Positions 26,563 to 35,210 of a DNA stretch of 64,000 nt are shown here, one piece after another. This DNA comes from Flavipsychrobacter sp. (GTDB lineage: Bacteria; Bacteroidota; Bacteroidia; Chitinophagales; Chitinophagaceae), in contig JAWKLD010000001.1 in the NCBI GenBank assembly GCA_041392855.1, positions 420,001-484,000 on the forward strand, written 5' to 3'. How positions within the stretch are numbered: the stretch's first letter is position 1; every line of letters starts with the position of its first letter. The translations under genes were made by a program, and so were the position numbers. A model generated the notes under the pieces. The model ran no database searches and was not told the origin of the DNA. It saw nothing but the letters and a program-made list of their open reading frames with translations.

Positions 26563-28605
26563 CTAATTATCCTTCACCGTGATAGTTAAGCTATTTTTCT
26601 TGCCTTTGATGAGTAGCTCATCAGCAGTTAAGTACTTTTTATATTTATTATAAACTTCTGTTGATTGTTTGATGCCATCTATATATAGATCCCTTTTTCC
26701 TTTCTTCTCTATGATATACTTACCGTCTTTGTCTATTAAGCCGTCTTTGTCCATCATCTTTAGCATATCGTCAAAGTCGCCATGTTTTTCCACTTGCATT
26801 TTATGTTTTGCGACTGCAATATGATGTTTCTTTACTGCTTCGTCGTGTTTGGCTAATGCCTCTTTATGTTTAGCCATTGCTATACGGTGTTTTACCATAG
26901 CTTTAGCATGTTGTTCGTCTGCAATTTTCTGCTCTATTATTATTTCTTTTTTTGCAGCATGCATGTCCTTTTTTGCTTTGGCCATTGCTATTTTAAGCTC
27001 TACTTTGGCTTTAGCTAATTCTTGTTTAAGTTTTTCTTTTTCCTCGGGGCTCATTTCCTCGATAGAAGAGTTTATTTCTTCCTTTATCTCGTCCCAATTT
27101 ATTTCGTCTAAGGCAGTGCCTACTTCATTTAGTGCCGTACCTGTCCCTTCCATTGCTTCACCTATGCCTTTCATAGCTTCTTGTAAGCCTGAGCCTAGTT
27201 CTTCCCAGTCAACTTCATTCAGCGCCGACAAAACAGCAACACTCACTTTCTTGCCAAACTCTTCTCCTAGTTCATCTATTTCAACATCAATGTCATCATC
27301 GTCATTTAGCACTTTGATATCATAACTACCATTTGTTTTTACTAATACTTTCTTTTTAGGACCATAGTAGACTGTTGTGTTTTTGCCAAAAGTATTTTGC
27401 AGCTTTTCCCTGTCCTCTTGAGGTACATCTTCTAGTTTGCTGTATGTTTTAGTATTGCCCTTATCATCAGTAATAGTGATCTTTTCAGAGGCTAGTGAAA
27501 TAGTGCGTATTTGAGTAGTTTTTGATTCTTTTTTATCTGCTTTCTTCTTTTTGTCCTCTTTAGTTTGAGCAGATAGAGTAGGAGAGGCTATTGTTATGGA
27601 TAGTACTAGTGATAACACCAATACAATAACAGCCGTTACTTGTATTTTGGTAATTGGTGATTTTTTCATTTCTATTATTCTTTTAATACGGTTGAGTAAT
27701 TGATATTTATTACCTGTAGCAGCCAGCGCTGTTTTAGGCGTGTTTTGAGCATGAATGGCAAGAGTTGCTAGTGCATTAGCATAAGGTACTTTGTTATTAG
27801 CATTGCTGGTTACAATATCATCACAGCTGTGTTCTCTTTCAATACGTATTGTTTTAGATATTAGCCACACGAAAGGATTATAGAAAAGTATGGTCTCCAA
27901 TATGGTTTGCAGAATGTTTATCAGATAGTCATGTCTTTTAATGTGAGCCAGTTCATGCAATAATATTGCTTCAAACTGTTCTGTTGTTAAATTGCTGATA
28001 GTTGCTAACGGTAATATGACAACTGGTCTGAAAACACCCATTACCATTGGTGTGGTAATTTTTTTGGATACTAATAGGTCTATACTGCGGCTTATACCTA
28101 AGCTCTTGGCCTGTAGGTTTAGTATATTATTCCAAAGTATATTCTTATTGTACTGGCTATTATTTTTTATACTTCTTAATGCGAAGAGATTGAATACAAG
28201 CCTTGCTGTTACAAATGCAATACCAAGTATATACGCAATGACAATGATGTTTGTGTTCTTATCTATCCATAGCATTGCAGAGGATAGGAAACCTCCGTCT
28301 GAGGTAGCTGTATTCGTATTTTGTGTAAGTGCAGATGAAGCACTTAGTTCAATTGTAGATAATTGCTGAGCTAAAGAGTTGCTTGCATTTTGAAGTTGGT
28401 TGATAAAGGTATTGACTATTAAAACTGCTTGTGCTGTTAATACGGCCAAAGATATGTTATACCTAAGCTTTGCTCTGTCGTGTGTTATAAAACGTAATAC
28501 GATCTTTAGCAGGCAAAATAACATTAGCCCTTGCCATAATGAGTGCAAAATTGTCCAGCCTATAGCATGTACCATTGCAGAGTTGTTTACTAGTAGGTTA
28601 CTCAT
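26563..28605 (-). CDS. M56 family (BlaR1-type) sensor metallopeptidase with histidine heptad tail
   Basis: 680 residues. The N-terminal membrane part has about four helices and the zinc peptidase site HELAH (His217, Glu218, His221), preceded by MGVFRPVVILP and followed by the conserved HSCDD. After the last membrane helix (near 315-340) comes a long cytoplasmic or periplasmic region that is not the penicillin-binding sensor of BlaR1. It contains an acidic region, a helical Lys/Ala-rich part and then a strict seven-residue repeat with His566, 573, 580, 587, 594, 601 and 608, each in the pattern K-H. Seventeen bases after the BlaI gene, so the two form an operon: such proteins typically cleave the repressor after sensing. 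The sensed signal is unknown. Confidence 0.9.
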   Translation of the reverse strand: MSNLLVNNSAMVHAIGWTILHSLWQGLMLFCLLKIVLRFITHDRAKLRYNISLAVLTAQAVLIVNTFINQLQNASNSLAQQLSTIELSASSALTQNTNTATSDGGFLSSAMLWIDKNTNIIVIAYILGIAFVTARLVFNLFALRSIKNNSQYNKNILWNNILNLQAKSLGISRSIDLLVSKKITTPMVMGVFRPVVILPLATISNLTTEQFEAILLHELAHIKRHDYLINILQTILETILFYNPFVWLISKTIRIEREHSCDDIVTSNANNKVPYANALATLAIHAQNTPKTALAATGNKYQLLNRIKRIIEMKKSPITKIQVTAVIVLVLSLVLSITIASPTLSAQTKEDKKKKADKKESKTTQIRTISLASEKITITDDKGNTKTYSKLEDVPQEDREKLQNTFGKNTTVYYGPKKKVLVKTNGSYDIKVLNDDDDIDVEIDELGEEFGKKVSVAVLSALNEVDWEELGSGLQEAMKGIGEAMEGTGTALNEVGTALDEINWDEIKEEINSSIEEMSPEEKEKLKQELAKAKVELKIAMAKAKKDMHAAKKEIIIEQKIADEQHAKAMVKHRIAMAKHKEALAKHDEAVKKHHIAVAKHKMQVEKHGDFDDMLKMMDKDGLIDKDGKYIIEKKGKRDLYIDGIKQSTEVYNKYKKYLTADELLIKGKKNSLTITVKDN

Positions 28606-28622
28606 AGTTTCAGGTTATTATA

Positions 28623-29009
28623 TTATTTATCCTTGTTTTCTATTGTCTCTAAGTATTGCTTGATCTTTTCCAGTTCTTCCGCGGAAGACTTGTGGTTACC
28701 CAATGCTTGCATTACAAGTTGGGATGCCGATCCATTATATACATTCTCTATTATGGTTTTTAATAGTTCTCCCTGAGTTTCTTCTTTGGGAATAGCAGCA
28801 CTAAAAATATGTGTTCTTGCACTAGCATCGCGTATCAGCAACCCCTTCTCATGCATTATTTGCATCAGTTTTAAGGTGGTGGTGTATTTGGATTCTTTAC
28901 GTTTTTCTAGCTCAGTATGCACATCTCTTACGGTACTTGCACCTTTTTGCCATATTACGTTCAATATCTCCAGCTCACTTTCAGTCGGCTTCAATTTGTC
29001 TTTTCTCAT
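28623..29009 (-). CDS. BlaI/MecI/CopY family repressor
   Basis: 128 residues. An N-terminal winged helix (about 8-75) has LKPTESELEILNVIW, GASTVRDVHTELEKR and YTTTLKLMQIMHEKGLL, the family recognition features; the C-terminal dimerisation helix is about 90-125. It binds operator palindromes and is removed by the partner peptidase. Two near-identical palindromes stand 5-44 bases upstream of the ATG (29007-29009), overlapping a -7 box, so it is likely to repress its own operon. Confidence 0.94.
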   Translation of the reverse strand: MRKDKLKPTESELEILNVIWQKGASTVRDVHTELEKRKESKYTTTLKLMQIMHEKGLLIRDASARTHIFSAAIPKEETQGELLKTIIENVYNGSASQLVMQALGNHKSSAEELEKIKQYLETIENKDK

Positions 29010-29013
29010 ATTC

Positions 29014-29029
29014 TACGAAGTGTTTCGTA
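29014..29029. promoter_or_regulatory. BlaI-type operator 1
   Basis: Perfect half-site palindrome TACGAA-GTGT-TTCGTA, 5 bases upstream of the repressor start codon. Confidence 0.72.
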
Positions 29030-29031
29030 TT

Positions 29032-29039
29032 CAAAAGTA
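29032..29039 (-). promoter_or_regulatory. promoter -7 box of the BlaI-M56 operon
   Basis: Minus strand TACTTTTG. Exactly 19 bases upstream on the same strand is TTTG (29059-29062), the spacing expected for the Bacteroidota -33/-7 pair. The box sits between the two operators. Confidence 0.75.
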
Positions 29040-29053
29040 CGAATGTTTTCGTA
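29038..29053. promoter_or_regulatory. BlaI-type operator 2
   Basis: Palindrome TACGAA-TGTT-TTCGTA with the same half-sites, 24 bases from operator 1 and inside the -33/-7 interval. Confidence 0.72.
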
Positions 29054-29114
29054 ACGGACAAATTGAATTTTGTATTTTTAGATTTCTTTAAGAAAAGGGG
29101 AGGGTGGTAGGCAT

Positions 29115-29150
29115 GAAAAAGTCCTGACTTACATGAAGTAAATCAGGACT
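29115..29150 (-). terminator. terminator after rpsT
   Basis: Minus strand AGTCCTGA ... TCAGGACT with a loop of 15 bases, followed by TTTTTC. Confidence 0.82.
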
Positions 29151-29174
29151 GAATAATATATAAAAGCTTAAGGC

Positions 29175-29429
29175 TTATGCTAAAGCTGATACTTTCTTCA
29201 CTATGCTAGACTTGATATTGCTAGCTTTATTCTTATGAATAATGTTACGTTTAGCTAGCTTATCAATCATTGAGATAACCTTAGGTAACTGCTCCGTAGC
29301 TTCTTTCTTATCAGAAGTAGCTAAAAGAGTACGTATCGCGTTACGAGTAGTTTTACCATAGTAACGATTACGATCGCGACGTACTAAAGCTTGACGTGCA
29401 TGTTTCTTAGTAGCTGAATGATTTGCCAT
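29175..29429 (-). CDS. rpsT: 30S ribosomal protein S20
   Basis: 84 residues, very basic. Start MANHSATKKHARQALVRRDR and end KNKASNIKSSIVKKV are typical of bS20. It binds 16S rRNA in the small subunit. Its own -7 box is at 29459, with a TTTG 18 bases before it, and a terminator follows, so it is transcribed alone. Confidence 0.97.
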   Translation of the reverse strand: MANHSATKKHARQALVRRDRNRYYGKTTRNAIRTLLATSDKKEATEQLPKVISMIDKLAKRNIIHKNKASNIKSSIVKKVSALA

Positions 29430-29458
29430 TGTATTAAATAAATATTTTTAAAGGACTG

Positions 29459-29466
29459 CAAAGGTA
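29459..29466 (-). promoter_or_regulatory. promoter -7 box of rpsT
   Basis: Minus strand TACCTTTGC; TTTG lies 18 bases upstream (29485-29488). Good match to the consensus pair. Confidence 0.65.
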
Positions 29467-29505
29467 ATCAAAACATAGTTAACACAAAAAATATTTTTTA
29501 TGTAA

Positions 29506-30633
29506 TTACATATTTTGACTACTAAATACTTTTATCGAGCGTTTGGTGAGGAATTCCTTCTTTTCTAAGAAGCTGTTTAGCTTGTCTTTAGGTATTCTTA
29601 GCTGATATTGCTTATCTGCCTGGGCACTATAAACAAAGTCTTCATAACCTATATTCCACTTGCGTAATAGCTTATTGTCAATATTTAACTCCATTTCCAT
29701 CAAGTCGAAGCTAATAGGGGCATTAATACGCACTATAGCCATGTTGGCAAGTTCTTCATCAGTATATGGAGAGACAGGTTTGTTCTTTTCTGCTTCTATT
29801 GCAGCTTGTTTAGCAGCTTTAATAGCGGCGTAATTAATAACAGCTGGTATATCTGAAGAACCGATAAGTTCGCTTAGGTCTTCAAATATGGTAGCTGTAG
29901 CTACGAACCTTAGCACATGATTTTGAGTTTCTCTAGGCAAGTAGGGTTTTATATCCCAAAAGTTAGTACTACCGGTTTTATTAATTGCTCTTATTACTGG
30001 TCTAGGGCCGCTGTTATAGGCCGCAACTACTAATAGCCAGTCGTCCAAGTCCTCATATAGCATTGTAAGGTACTTAGCCGCTGCATGTGTAGATTTTAGC
30101 CAGTCTTTTCGCTCGTCTTTATATCTATTTACTCTAAGCCCCATTAAACGGCCTGTAGAAGCCATGAATTGCCAAGGACCAACCGCACCTACAGGGGAGC
30201 GTGCATTATTGTTCAATGCAGATTCGATAACAGATAAGTATTTTAATTCTCTAGGAACTTTATACTCATCTAAAACTTGGTCTATAACAGGGAAATGCTC
30301 AAGGCTACGTTCTTGAACAACAGATAGGGTCTTGTTATGAGATTTAAGGTAATTGCGAACAAATTTATTGACAGTAAAACTTTTAGTGCCAAAATAAGTT
30401 TTGTTACTAGCCAATGGCACAGGTTTGAAGGCCTTTGCCTGCTCTACTTCTGCCAATGGCTTATCAGCAGGTTTCACTCCCTTTTTAATAATGTAGGTGT
30501 CCGCTTGGGTCACCAACATTTCATGGGCATCAAGACTAGGTATAGCTCTGTCCTGAGCCTTAGCAAGGTAGGTTTGCATACCTGCTAACACTATCGTAGT
30601 AAATATTATATGTTTAATAGGCACAAGTTTCAT
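29506..30633 (-). CDS. lytic transglycosylase (SLT domain, MltD-like)
   Basis: 375 residues with a signal peptide (about 1-26). The SLT domain, about 115-250, has the catalytic Glu in YLSVIESALNNNARS, then PVGAVGPWQFMASTGRLMGL and AAYNSGPRPVIRAI. The catalytic Glu and the Q-F block are intact. It cleaves peptidoglycan glycan chains in the periplasm. The C-terminal 120 residues contain no clear LysM repeat. Reading toward lower coordinates it follows tatA, but a 65-base gap separates them and no terminator was seen. Confidence 0.92.
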   Translation of the reverse strand: MKLVPIKHIIFTTIVLAGMQTYLAKAQDRAIPSLDAHEMLVTQADTYIIKKGVKPADKPLAEVEQAKAFKPVPLASNKTYFGTKSFTVNKFVRNYLKSHNKTLSVVQERSLEHFPVIDQVLDEYKVPRELKYLSVIESALNNNARSPVGAVGPWQFMASTGRLMGLRVNRYKDERKDWLKSTHAAAKYLTMLYEDLDDWLLVVAAYNSGPRPVIRAINKTGSTNFWDIKPYLPRETQNHVLRFVATATIFEDLSELIGSSDIPAVINYAAIKAAKQAAIEAEKNKPVSPYTDEELANMAIVRINAPISFDLMEMELNIDNKLLRKWNIGYEDFVYSAQADKQYQLRIPKDKLNSFLEKKEFLTKRSIKVFSSQNM

Positions 30634-30698
30634 TACACACTATTGTAATCAATAGTATCACTTCTATCAGTGTATCGTATTTAGGTTAAGGAAAAAAA

Positions 30699-30920
30699 TT
30701 AAGAAGCAGTATTCTCTTTTTCTTTCATACCTGCTTCGATCTCGTCTTTAACACCTTTCTTAGCGTCATTGAACTCGCGAATACCTTTACCGATACCTTT
30801 TGCAAGCTCAGGAATTTTTTTACCGCCAAAAAGCACGATAACTACAATAAGAATAGTAATCCACTCAGCTCCACTAGGTAAAGACAACAACAACATTGGA
30901 TCTATCGTTAATAAAGACAT
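30699..30920 (-). CDS. tatA: twin-arginine translocase subunit TatA/TatE
   Basis: 73 residues. One N-terminal hydrophobic helix (about 20-38, WITILIVVIVLFG) is followed by the amphipathic region GGKKIPELAKGIGKGIREF and a charged tail, as in TatA. Moves folded Tat substrates across the inner membrane with TatC; tatC is not in the window. Confidence 0.95.
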   Translation of the reverse strand: MSLLTIDPMLLLSLPSGAEWITILIVVIVLFGGKKIPELAKGIGKGIREFNDAKKGVKDEIEAGMKEKENTAS

Positions 30921-30944
30921 ATCTTTTTATTTAAATTAGTCTAA

Positions 30945-30952
30945 CAAAAATA
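30945..30952 (-). promoter_or_regulatory. TAnnTTTG -7 box for tatA
   Basis: Minus strand TATTTTTG, about 24 bases before the ATG at 30920. Confidence 0.45.
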
Positions 30953-31062
30953 AGGTTAAAAAATCATTAACAGATTAAAATATCAGGATTAATCCACAAA
31001 ATAAAAAAAAATAACATTTTGCTATTAGTTTTTATGCTATAAGTTGTTGATTAATATAATCA

Positions 31063-32145
31063 TTACATGTTTATTCTTTTTGTTATACCTTTTGTATAAC
31101 TTTTCCACTTTTCTATAACAGATGTCATGTCTTCTGGCAACTCAGAATCAAACATCAAACGTTCATTTGTTTTAGGATGTGTGATGCCTAATTCCTTGGC
31201 ATGTAAGGCATGGCGTTGTAGTATTTTAAAGCAGTTCTCTATAAACTGCTTGTATTTGGAGAATATAGTGCCTTTAACTATTCTATCACCTCCATAGGTA
31301 GAATCATTGAATAAAGGGTGTCCTATATGTTTCATATGTACCCTTATTTGGTGCGTGCGTCCTGTTTCCAGCCTTAGCTCCAGTAAGGTTACATAATTAA
31401 ACCGCTCGATCACTTTATAGTGTGTAATTGCTTCTTTCCCGATCTCTCCATCAGGGTAAGCTTCCATCTTTTTTCTAAAACGTTGGTGTCTGCCTATGTG
31501 TGCTATTACAGTTCCTTCATCTTCTGCTACATCTCCCCATACTAGTGCTATATATCTACGGTGTGCCGTATGGTCTTTAAATTGTGCAGCAAGATGAGCC
31601 ATAGCTTCTTCTGTCTTTGCAACAACGATTAAGCCACTGGTGTTTTTATCAATACGGTGTACTAGTCCTACTCTCGGCAGTTCAGGTGCGTCTTTGTCTT
31701 TCTTGAGGTAGTGAGCAAGCCCATTCACTAAGGTGCCACTATAGTTACCACATCCGGGGTGTACTACCATGCCTGTATCTTTGTTAATGATGAGTAGTTC
31801 ATCATCTTCATAGGCTATATTGAGCGGTAATTCTTCTGCTACTATTTCAGTAGATTCTGGCTTTCTAGTTTCAAAGACAGTTATCTCATCTCCCGGTCTT
31901 ATTTTATAATTGGTCTTTACACCTGCATTGTTTACAAGCACCTTCTCTTCTTCAATAGCTTGCTGTATTTTACTTCTGGTAGCATTTTCTATTTTGGTTA
32001 ATAGAAACTTATCTATCCTTAAGGCAGTTTGTTTTTTGTCTACAGTAAACTGTAATCTGATGGAAGGAGCTTCATTACTTTTGTCTTCATCCATTTCCAG
32101 ATCATCGTCATTCTCCCAAATGTCGTCCATGTCTTTATTACTCAT
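31063..32145 (-). CDS. RluA/RluD-family pseudouridine synthase
   Basis: 360 residues. An N-terminal acidic extension precedes an S4 domain (about 40-90). The catalytic core has the motif HRIDKNTSGLIVVAK with the nucleophilic Asp, and LETGRTHQIRVHMK near the C-terminus. Modifies uridines in large-subunit rRNA; assignment to RluD (positions 1911/1915/1917 in E. coli) is likely because of the S4 domain and length but is not proven. It has a -7 box at 32169, at the end of the upstream gene. This is the second pseudouridine synthase in the window, but of a different subfamily from the gene at 2069. Confidence 0.93.
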   Translation of the reverse strand: MSNKDMDDIWENDDDLEMDEDKSNEAPSIRLQFTVDKKQTALRIDKFLLTKIENATRSKIQQAIEEEKVLVNNAGVKTNYKIRPGDEITVFETRKPESTEIVAEELPLNIAYEDDELLIINKDTGMVVHPGCGNYSGTLVNGLAHYLKKDKDAPELPRVGLVHRIDKNTSGLIVVAKTEEAMAHLAAQFKDHTAHRRYIALVWGDVAEDEGTVIAHIGRHQRFRKKMEAYPDGEIGKEAITHYKVIERFNYVTLLELRLETGRTHQIRVHMKHIGHPLFNDSTYGGDRIVKGTIFSKYKQFIENCFKILQRHALHAKELGITHPKTNERLMFDSELPEDMTSVIEKWKSYTKGITKRINM

Positions 32146-32168
32146 GCTTGTAGTATGAATTGAAACAG

Positions 32169-32176
32169 CAAAGTTA
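32169..32176 (-). promoter_or_regulatory. TAnnTTTG -7 box for the RluD-type gene
   Basis: Minus strand TAACTTTGC, 23 bases before the ATG at 32145 and overlapping the stop of the upstream gene. Confidence 0.45.
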
Positions 32177-33124
32177 CTGTTTTAGCCAGTCATTTATAAC
32201 TGCAGGGTCTAGTTGTAGATAATTGCCCTGATATTCTATTACGCTATTATTGATCCAATAGATAGCAGGTACACTTTTGCCAGCCATTTCTTTAAAGGCT
32301 TCTTTGTCCTTTAGCAAGATATATGGAATATTAGTAGCTTCCGTCTCATCAAAAAACTCTTGCTCCAATGATTCATGTCCCATCAGTACAAATTGTATGG
32401 GTAGCTCAGGGTATCTTTTTTTGAGGATATGGAATATATGAGCTGCTTTGCGACAGTGTGGGCAAGTAAGACTCATAAAGCTTATTATATGCTTACCTGT
32501 ACGAAGTTCTGTTTCAGGAGTTGTATCGTTTTCATACAGAGGGTTTAGGTCAATAGCCCTGTCTATTCTAGGTGGTATGCTCCCTACACTCATTGGGTAA
32601 ATGACAAAAGGGATGACTAAAGAAGCCATTAATAAAAATCCGCCAACATATAATTGCCAGTTTCTAATTTTTACCTTGTGAATTGCCATCAAGATAAAAG
32701 TGACAGCTAGCATGATAATATTTTTAATAATGGCTTGAAGGGGTGTCATGGGTAGTTCTTCCCCAAAACAGCCACAGTCGCCACTATTGCCATTAGTAGC
32801 TATAAGTATTATTAAGTAAATAGTAAAAACTAGTAGAAGGGCGATTGTAATAGGGTAGGTTACACGTTTCAACCCAATATGAAATAGTAAGAACGCTCCT
32901 ATTGTGAATTCTAAGCCTATAAGTAAGCGCGCCAGTACAGATGCTAATGCATAGTTGCTAATGCCAATATCAACAAAGGTCCATTCAAAAGCTTCTATTG
33001 TGTATAGCTTAGTAGCACCAGAGTAGAAGAATACTGCGGCCATTGCTACAATGAGCAGTATGCCAATAGTACGTTTAAGGTAAAATATTGGAGACTTTAC
33101 ATTATTGGTTTCAGTAAGGTCCAT
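32174..33124 (-). CDS. DoxX/MauE-like membrane protein with thioredoxin-like domain (BT_3928-like)
   Basis: 316 residues. The first 190 residues contain several hydrophobic helices with DoxX/MauE character and a GNSGDCGCFGEELP segment; the C-terminal domain (about 205-316) is thioredoxin-like with SLTCPHCRKAAHIF, a CxxC active site. This combination is the BT_3928-type protein of Bacteroidota. Probably an inner-membrane thiol-disulfide protein with the redox domain outside; partner not known. A small lipoprotein gene lies 63 bases upstream. Confidence 0.88.
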   Translation of the reverse strand: MDLTETNNVKSPIFYLKRTIGILLIVAMAAVFFYSGATKLYTIEAFEWTFVDIGISNYALASVLARLLIGLEFTIGAFLLFHIGLKRVTYPITIALLLVFTIYLIILIATNGNSGDCGCFGEELPMTPLQAIIKNIIMLAVTFILMAIHKVKIRNWQLYVGGFLLMASLVIPFVIYPMSVGSIPPRIDRAIDLNPLYENDTTPETELRTGKHIISFMSLTCPHCRKAAHIFHILKKRYPELPIQFVLMGHESLEQEFFDETEATNIPYILLKDKEAFKEMAGKSVPAIYWINNSVIEYQGNYLQLDPAVINDWLKQ

Positions 33125-33187
33125 TAAAAACTTGCTTGAATAACTACACTATAGTGCCGTGCTACTTAACCAGTATAGTTAAGGGCT

Positions 33188-33436
33188 TTAAAATAAATAA
33201 CAGTTTTCCACTGTTTTGATACCATCTTTTACAGACTCGCTAGAGTTTTCTTTACAAAGACTTTCAGCGTTTTTCTTAGTGTCCTCTATGGTATATCTAT
33301 TCAAAGAAGTGTCAGGAAGGCCTGGCTTGCCACTATATGAAATTTCGCATTCGCAAATATATTCTCTAGTACAAGAACTCATAAAAGCCATAGCGAATAG
33401 TGCTGCAACAATAAAAAGGCCTGAACGTAACATCAT
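33188..33436 (-). CDS. small cysteine-containing lipoprotein, hypothetical
   Basis: 82 residues. A lipoprotein signal has lipobox MSSC. The mature part has ECECEISY-like Cys pair, a middle with NRYTIEDTKKNAESLC and an end in NCYLF; four Cys in the mature chain could form disulfides. No function recognised. It lies upstream of the DoxX-thioredoxin gene on the same strand, and the Cys content fits a possible redox link. Confidence 0.65.
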   Translation of the reverse strand: MMLRSGLFIVAALFAMAFMSSCTREYICECEISYSGKPGLPDTSLNRYTIEDTKKNAESLCKENSSESVKDGIKTVENCYLF

Positions 33437-33577
33437 GAATAAAGTAATTTAACGGTTGAAGATAAAAGTAAATTTTTAATTCAGCAAGCTATTGTTCATC
33501 AATTCAATAATTAACGCTTCTCTAGCATTGTCAATGTGTTTTTCGGCTACCTTTAAGGTGTAATAAGTATCGTCTGC

Positions 33578-34483
33578 ATGGAAATTAAGGAACATAGGAT
33601 CGTTGAGAACTTGGAGCTATTGGCTACACAAGCGGTAGAGGGGTTTATAATTGGTCTTCATAAAAGCCCTTTTCATGGTTTTTCAGTTGAGTTTGCCGAA
33701 CATAGACTATATAACGATGGGGATTCTTTAAAACATATTGACTGGCGTATATACGGTAAGACGGATAAGCTGTTTGTAAAAAGATATGAGGAGGAAACCA
33801 ATTTAAGGTGCTGTTTGGTGGTAGATACCTCTACTTCTATGCGTTTCCCAAAAATAGAAGGCAAGTATAGCAAATTAGAATTCTCTGCTATTGCTGCTGC
33901 TTCTATCATGCAGTTGCTAAAAAAACAATTAGATGCAGCTTCTCTAGCCCTATTTGATGAACATATCCACTATTTTTCAGAGTTTAGGTCGGCTCAAAGC
34001 CACTACAGGATGTTGATACACCAACTGGAAGCGGAGTTGAAAAAAGACATTGAGCAAAAGAAAACTAATGCTATAGAAGCTATCCACAATATAGCAGAGA
34101 AGATACATAAGCGTTCTTTAGTTATTCTTTTTAGTGATATGATCGATGATGCAGAGAACTCAGAACAGCTTTTTGAAGCCCTACAGCATTTGCGCTACAA
34201 CAAGCATGAGGTTATCTTATTTCATGTAATAGATGGAGATCAAGAACTACATTTTGATTTTGAGAACAGACCCTATGAGTTTGTAGATATGGAGACAGGA
34301 GAAAAATTAAAACTACAACCACAGCAAATAAAGGAAGACTATATCCAAAGAGTGGAAGAGTTTAGGAAAACAGTGGAGGAGAAGTGTTTGCAATACAGAA
34401 TAGACTATAATATTGTGGATTTGACCAAGGATGTGGGGCAGGTGCTCAATGCCTTTTTATTGAAAAGAAATAAATTACTCTAA
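33578..34483 (+). CDS. DUF58 domain protein
   Basis: 301 residues. DUF58/vWA-like protein: KSPFHGFSVEFAEHRLYNDGD, KHIDWRIYGKTDKLFVKRY and the metal-site-like VDTSTSMRFP (MIDAS DxSxS). In many genomes it works with a MoxR AAA ATPase and Bat proteins in an envelope-related system; none of those is adjacent here. Cytoplasmic. The start at 33578 is divergent from the lipoprotein gene. Confidence 0.92.
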   Translation: MEIKEHRIVENLELLATQAVEGFIIGLHKSPFHGFSVEFAEHRLYNDGDSLKHIDWRIYGKTDKLFVKRYEEETNLRCCLVVDTSTSMRFPKIEGKYSKLEFSAIAAASIMQLLKKQLDAASLALFDEHIHYFSEFRSAQSHYRMLIHQLEAELKKDIEQKKTNAIEAIHNIAEKIHKRSLVILFSDMIDDAENSEQLFEALQHLRYNKHEVILFHVIDGDQELHFDFENRPYEFVDMETGEKLKLQPQQIKEDYIQRVEEFRKTVEEKCLQYRIDYNIVDLTKDVGQVLNAFLLKRNKLL

Positions 34484-34498
34484 TTAAAACGAAATTAG

Positions 34499-34506
34499 TA
34501 CCTTTG
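34499..34506 (+). promoter_or_regulatory. TAnnTTTG -7 box for DUF177-rpmF-plsX
   Basis: TACCTTTG followed by CA, about 130 bases before the first gene, leaving a long leader (34507-34637) that is AT-rich with no structure recognised. Confidence 0.55.
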
Positions 34507-34637
34507 CACCCCGTTGAAGTTTTTTGAAACCTTAGGAGTATTTAAGACAGTTTAAAGCATATTCTTACAGTCAGTTACGTATTGGTTGTTTTTATATGTA
34601 AGTGTAGAGTCGCTAGGTAGTAGACAATTGAGCTAAA

Positions 34638-35198
34638 ATGAAGTACAATCGTGAATTTGAAATAGCTTGGCAGGGGTTAAAACCCGGGGTTCATATTTAT
34701 GAATATGAGCTTGATGATAAGTTGTTTGAAGGCAGGGAGGTAGTTAGAGATTTTAGTGATTTGGATGCTCAGGTAACGCTGAAGTTTGATAAAAAGACCA
34801 ACTTCTTTATGTGTCATTTTGATATAGATGGCAGCGTTACAGCGTCTTGTGATAGATGTGGGCAAGATTTCAAGCTTAGATTATGGGATGAATTTGATCT
34901 TATAATAAAGCTTACAGGAGCGGAAGAAGCGGAAGAAATAGATGAGGATGCTGATGTGGTTTATATCGCTCGCTCTGAAACTGTATTAAATATAAGTGAT
35001 TGGTTGTACGAATTTGTAATGTTAAGTATACCTTTGCAAAAAGTACATCCAGATAATGCTAAGGGAGAGCCGGGTTGCGACCCTAAAGTATTAGAATTAT
35101 TAAATAAACTTACCGAAACCGACGAGGTGAAAAACTCCATCTGGAAGGGTTTGGAAAGCTTTAAGAATAAAGAAGACAATAAACGTAAATCGAAATAA
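34638..35198 (+). CDS. DUF177 (YceD-like) protein
   Basis: 186 residues. Matches the YceD/DUF177 family found just before rpmF: a central SVTASCDRCGQDFKLRL block (CxxC), an acidic stretch (EEAEEIDEDADVVYIAR) and GEPGCDPKVLELLNKL near the end. The protein is linked to 23S rRNA processing or large-subunit assembly in other bacteria. Here rpmF starts 12 bases downstream, the conserved order. Confidence 0.9.
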   Translation: MKYNREFEIAWQGLKPGVHIYEYELDDKLFEGREVVRDFSDLDAQVTLKFDKKTNFFMCHFDIDGSVTASCDRCGQDFKLRLWDEFDLIIKLTGAEEAEEIDEDADVVYIARSETVLNISDWLYEFVMLSIPLQKVHPDNAKGEPGCDPKVLELLNKLTETDEVKNSIWKGLESFKNKEDNKRKSK

Positions 35199-35210
35199 AA
35201 ATTATATACA

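Noticed and set aside
26849..27325. 158-codon plus-strand frame opposite the charged part of the M56 gene
   Set aside because: Long Ser/Ile-rich antisense frame caused by the Lys/Ala/Glu codons of the real gene; the M56 frame is fully supported.
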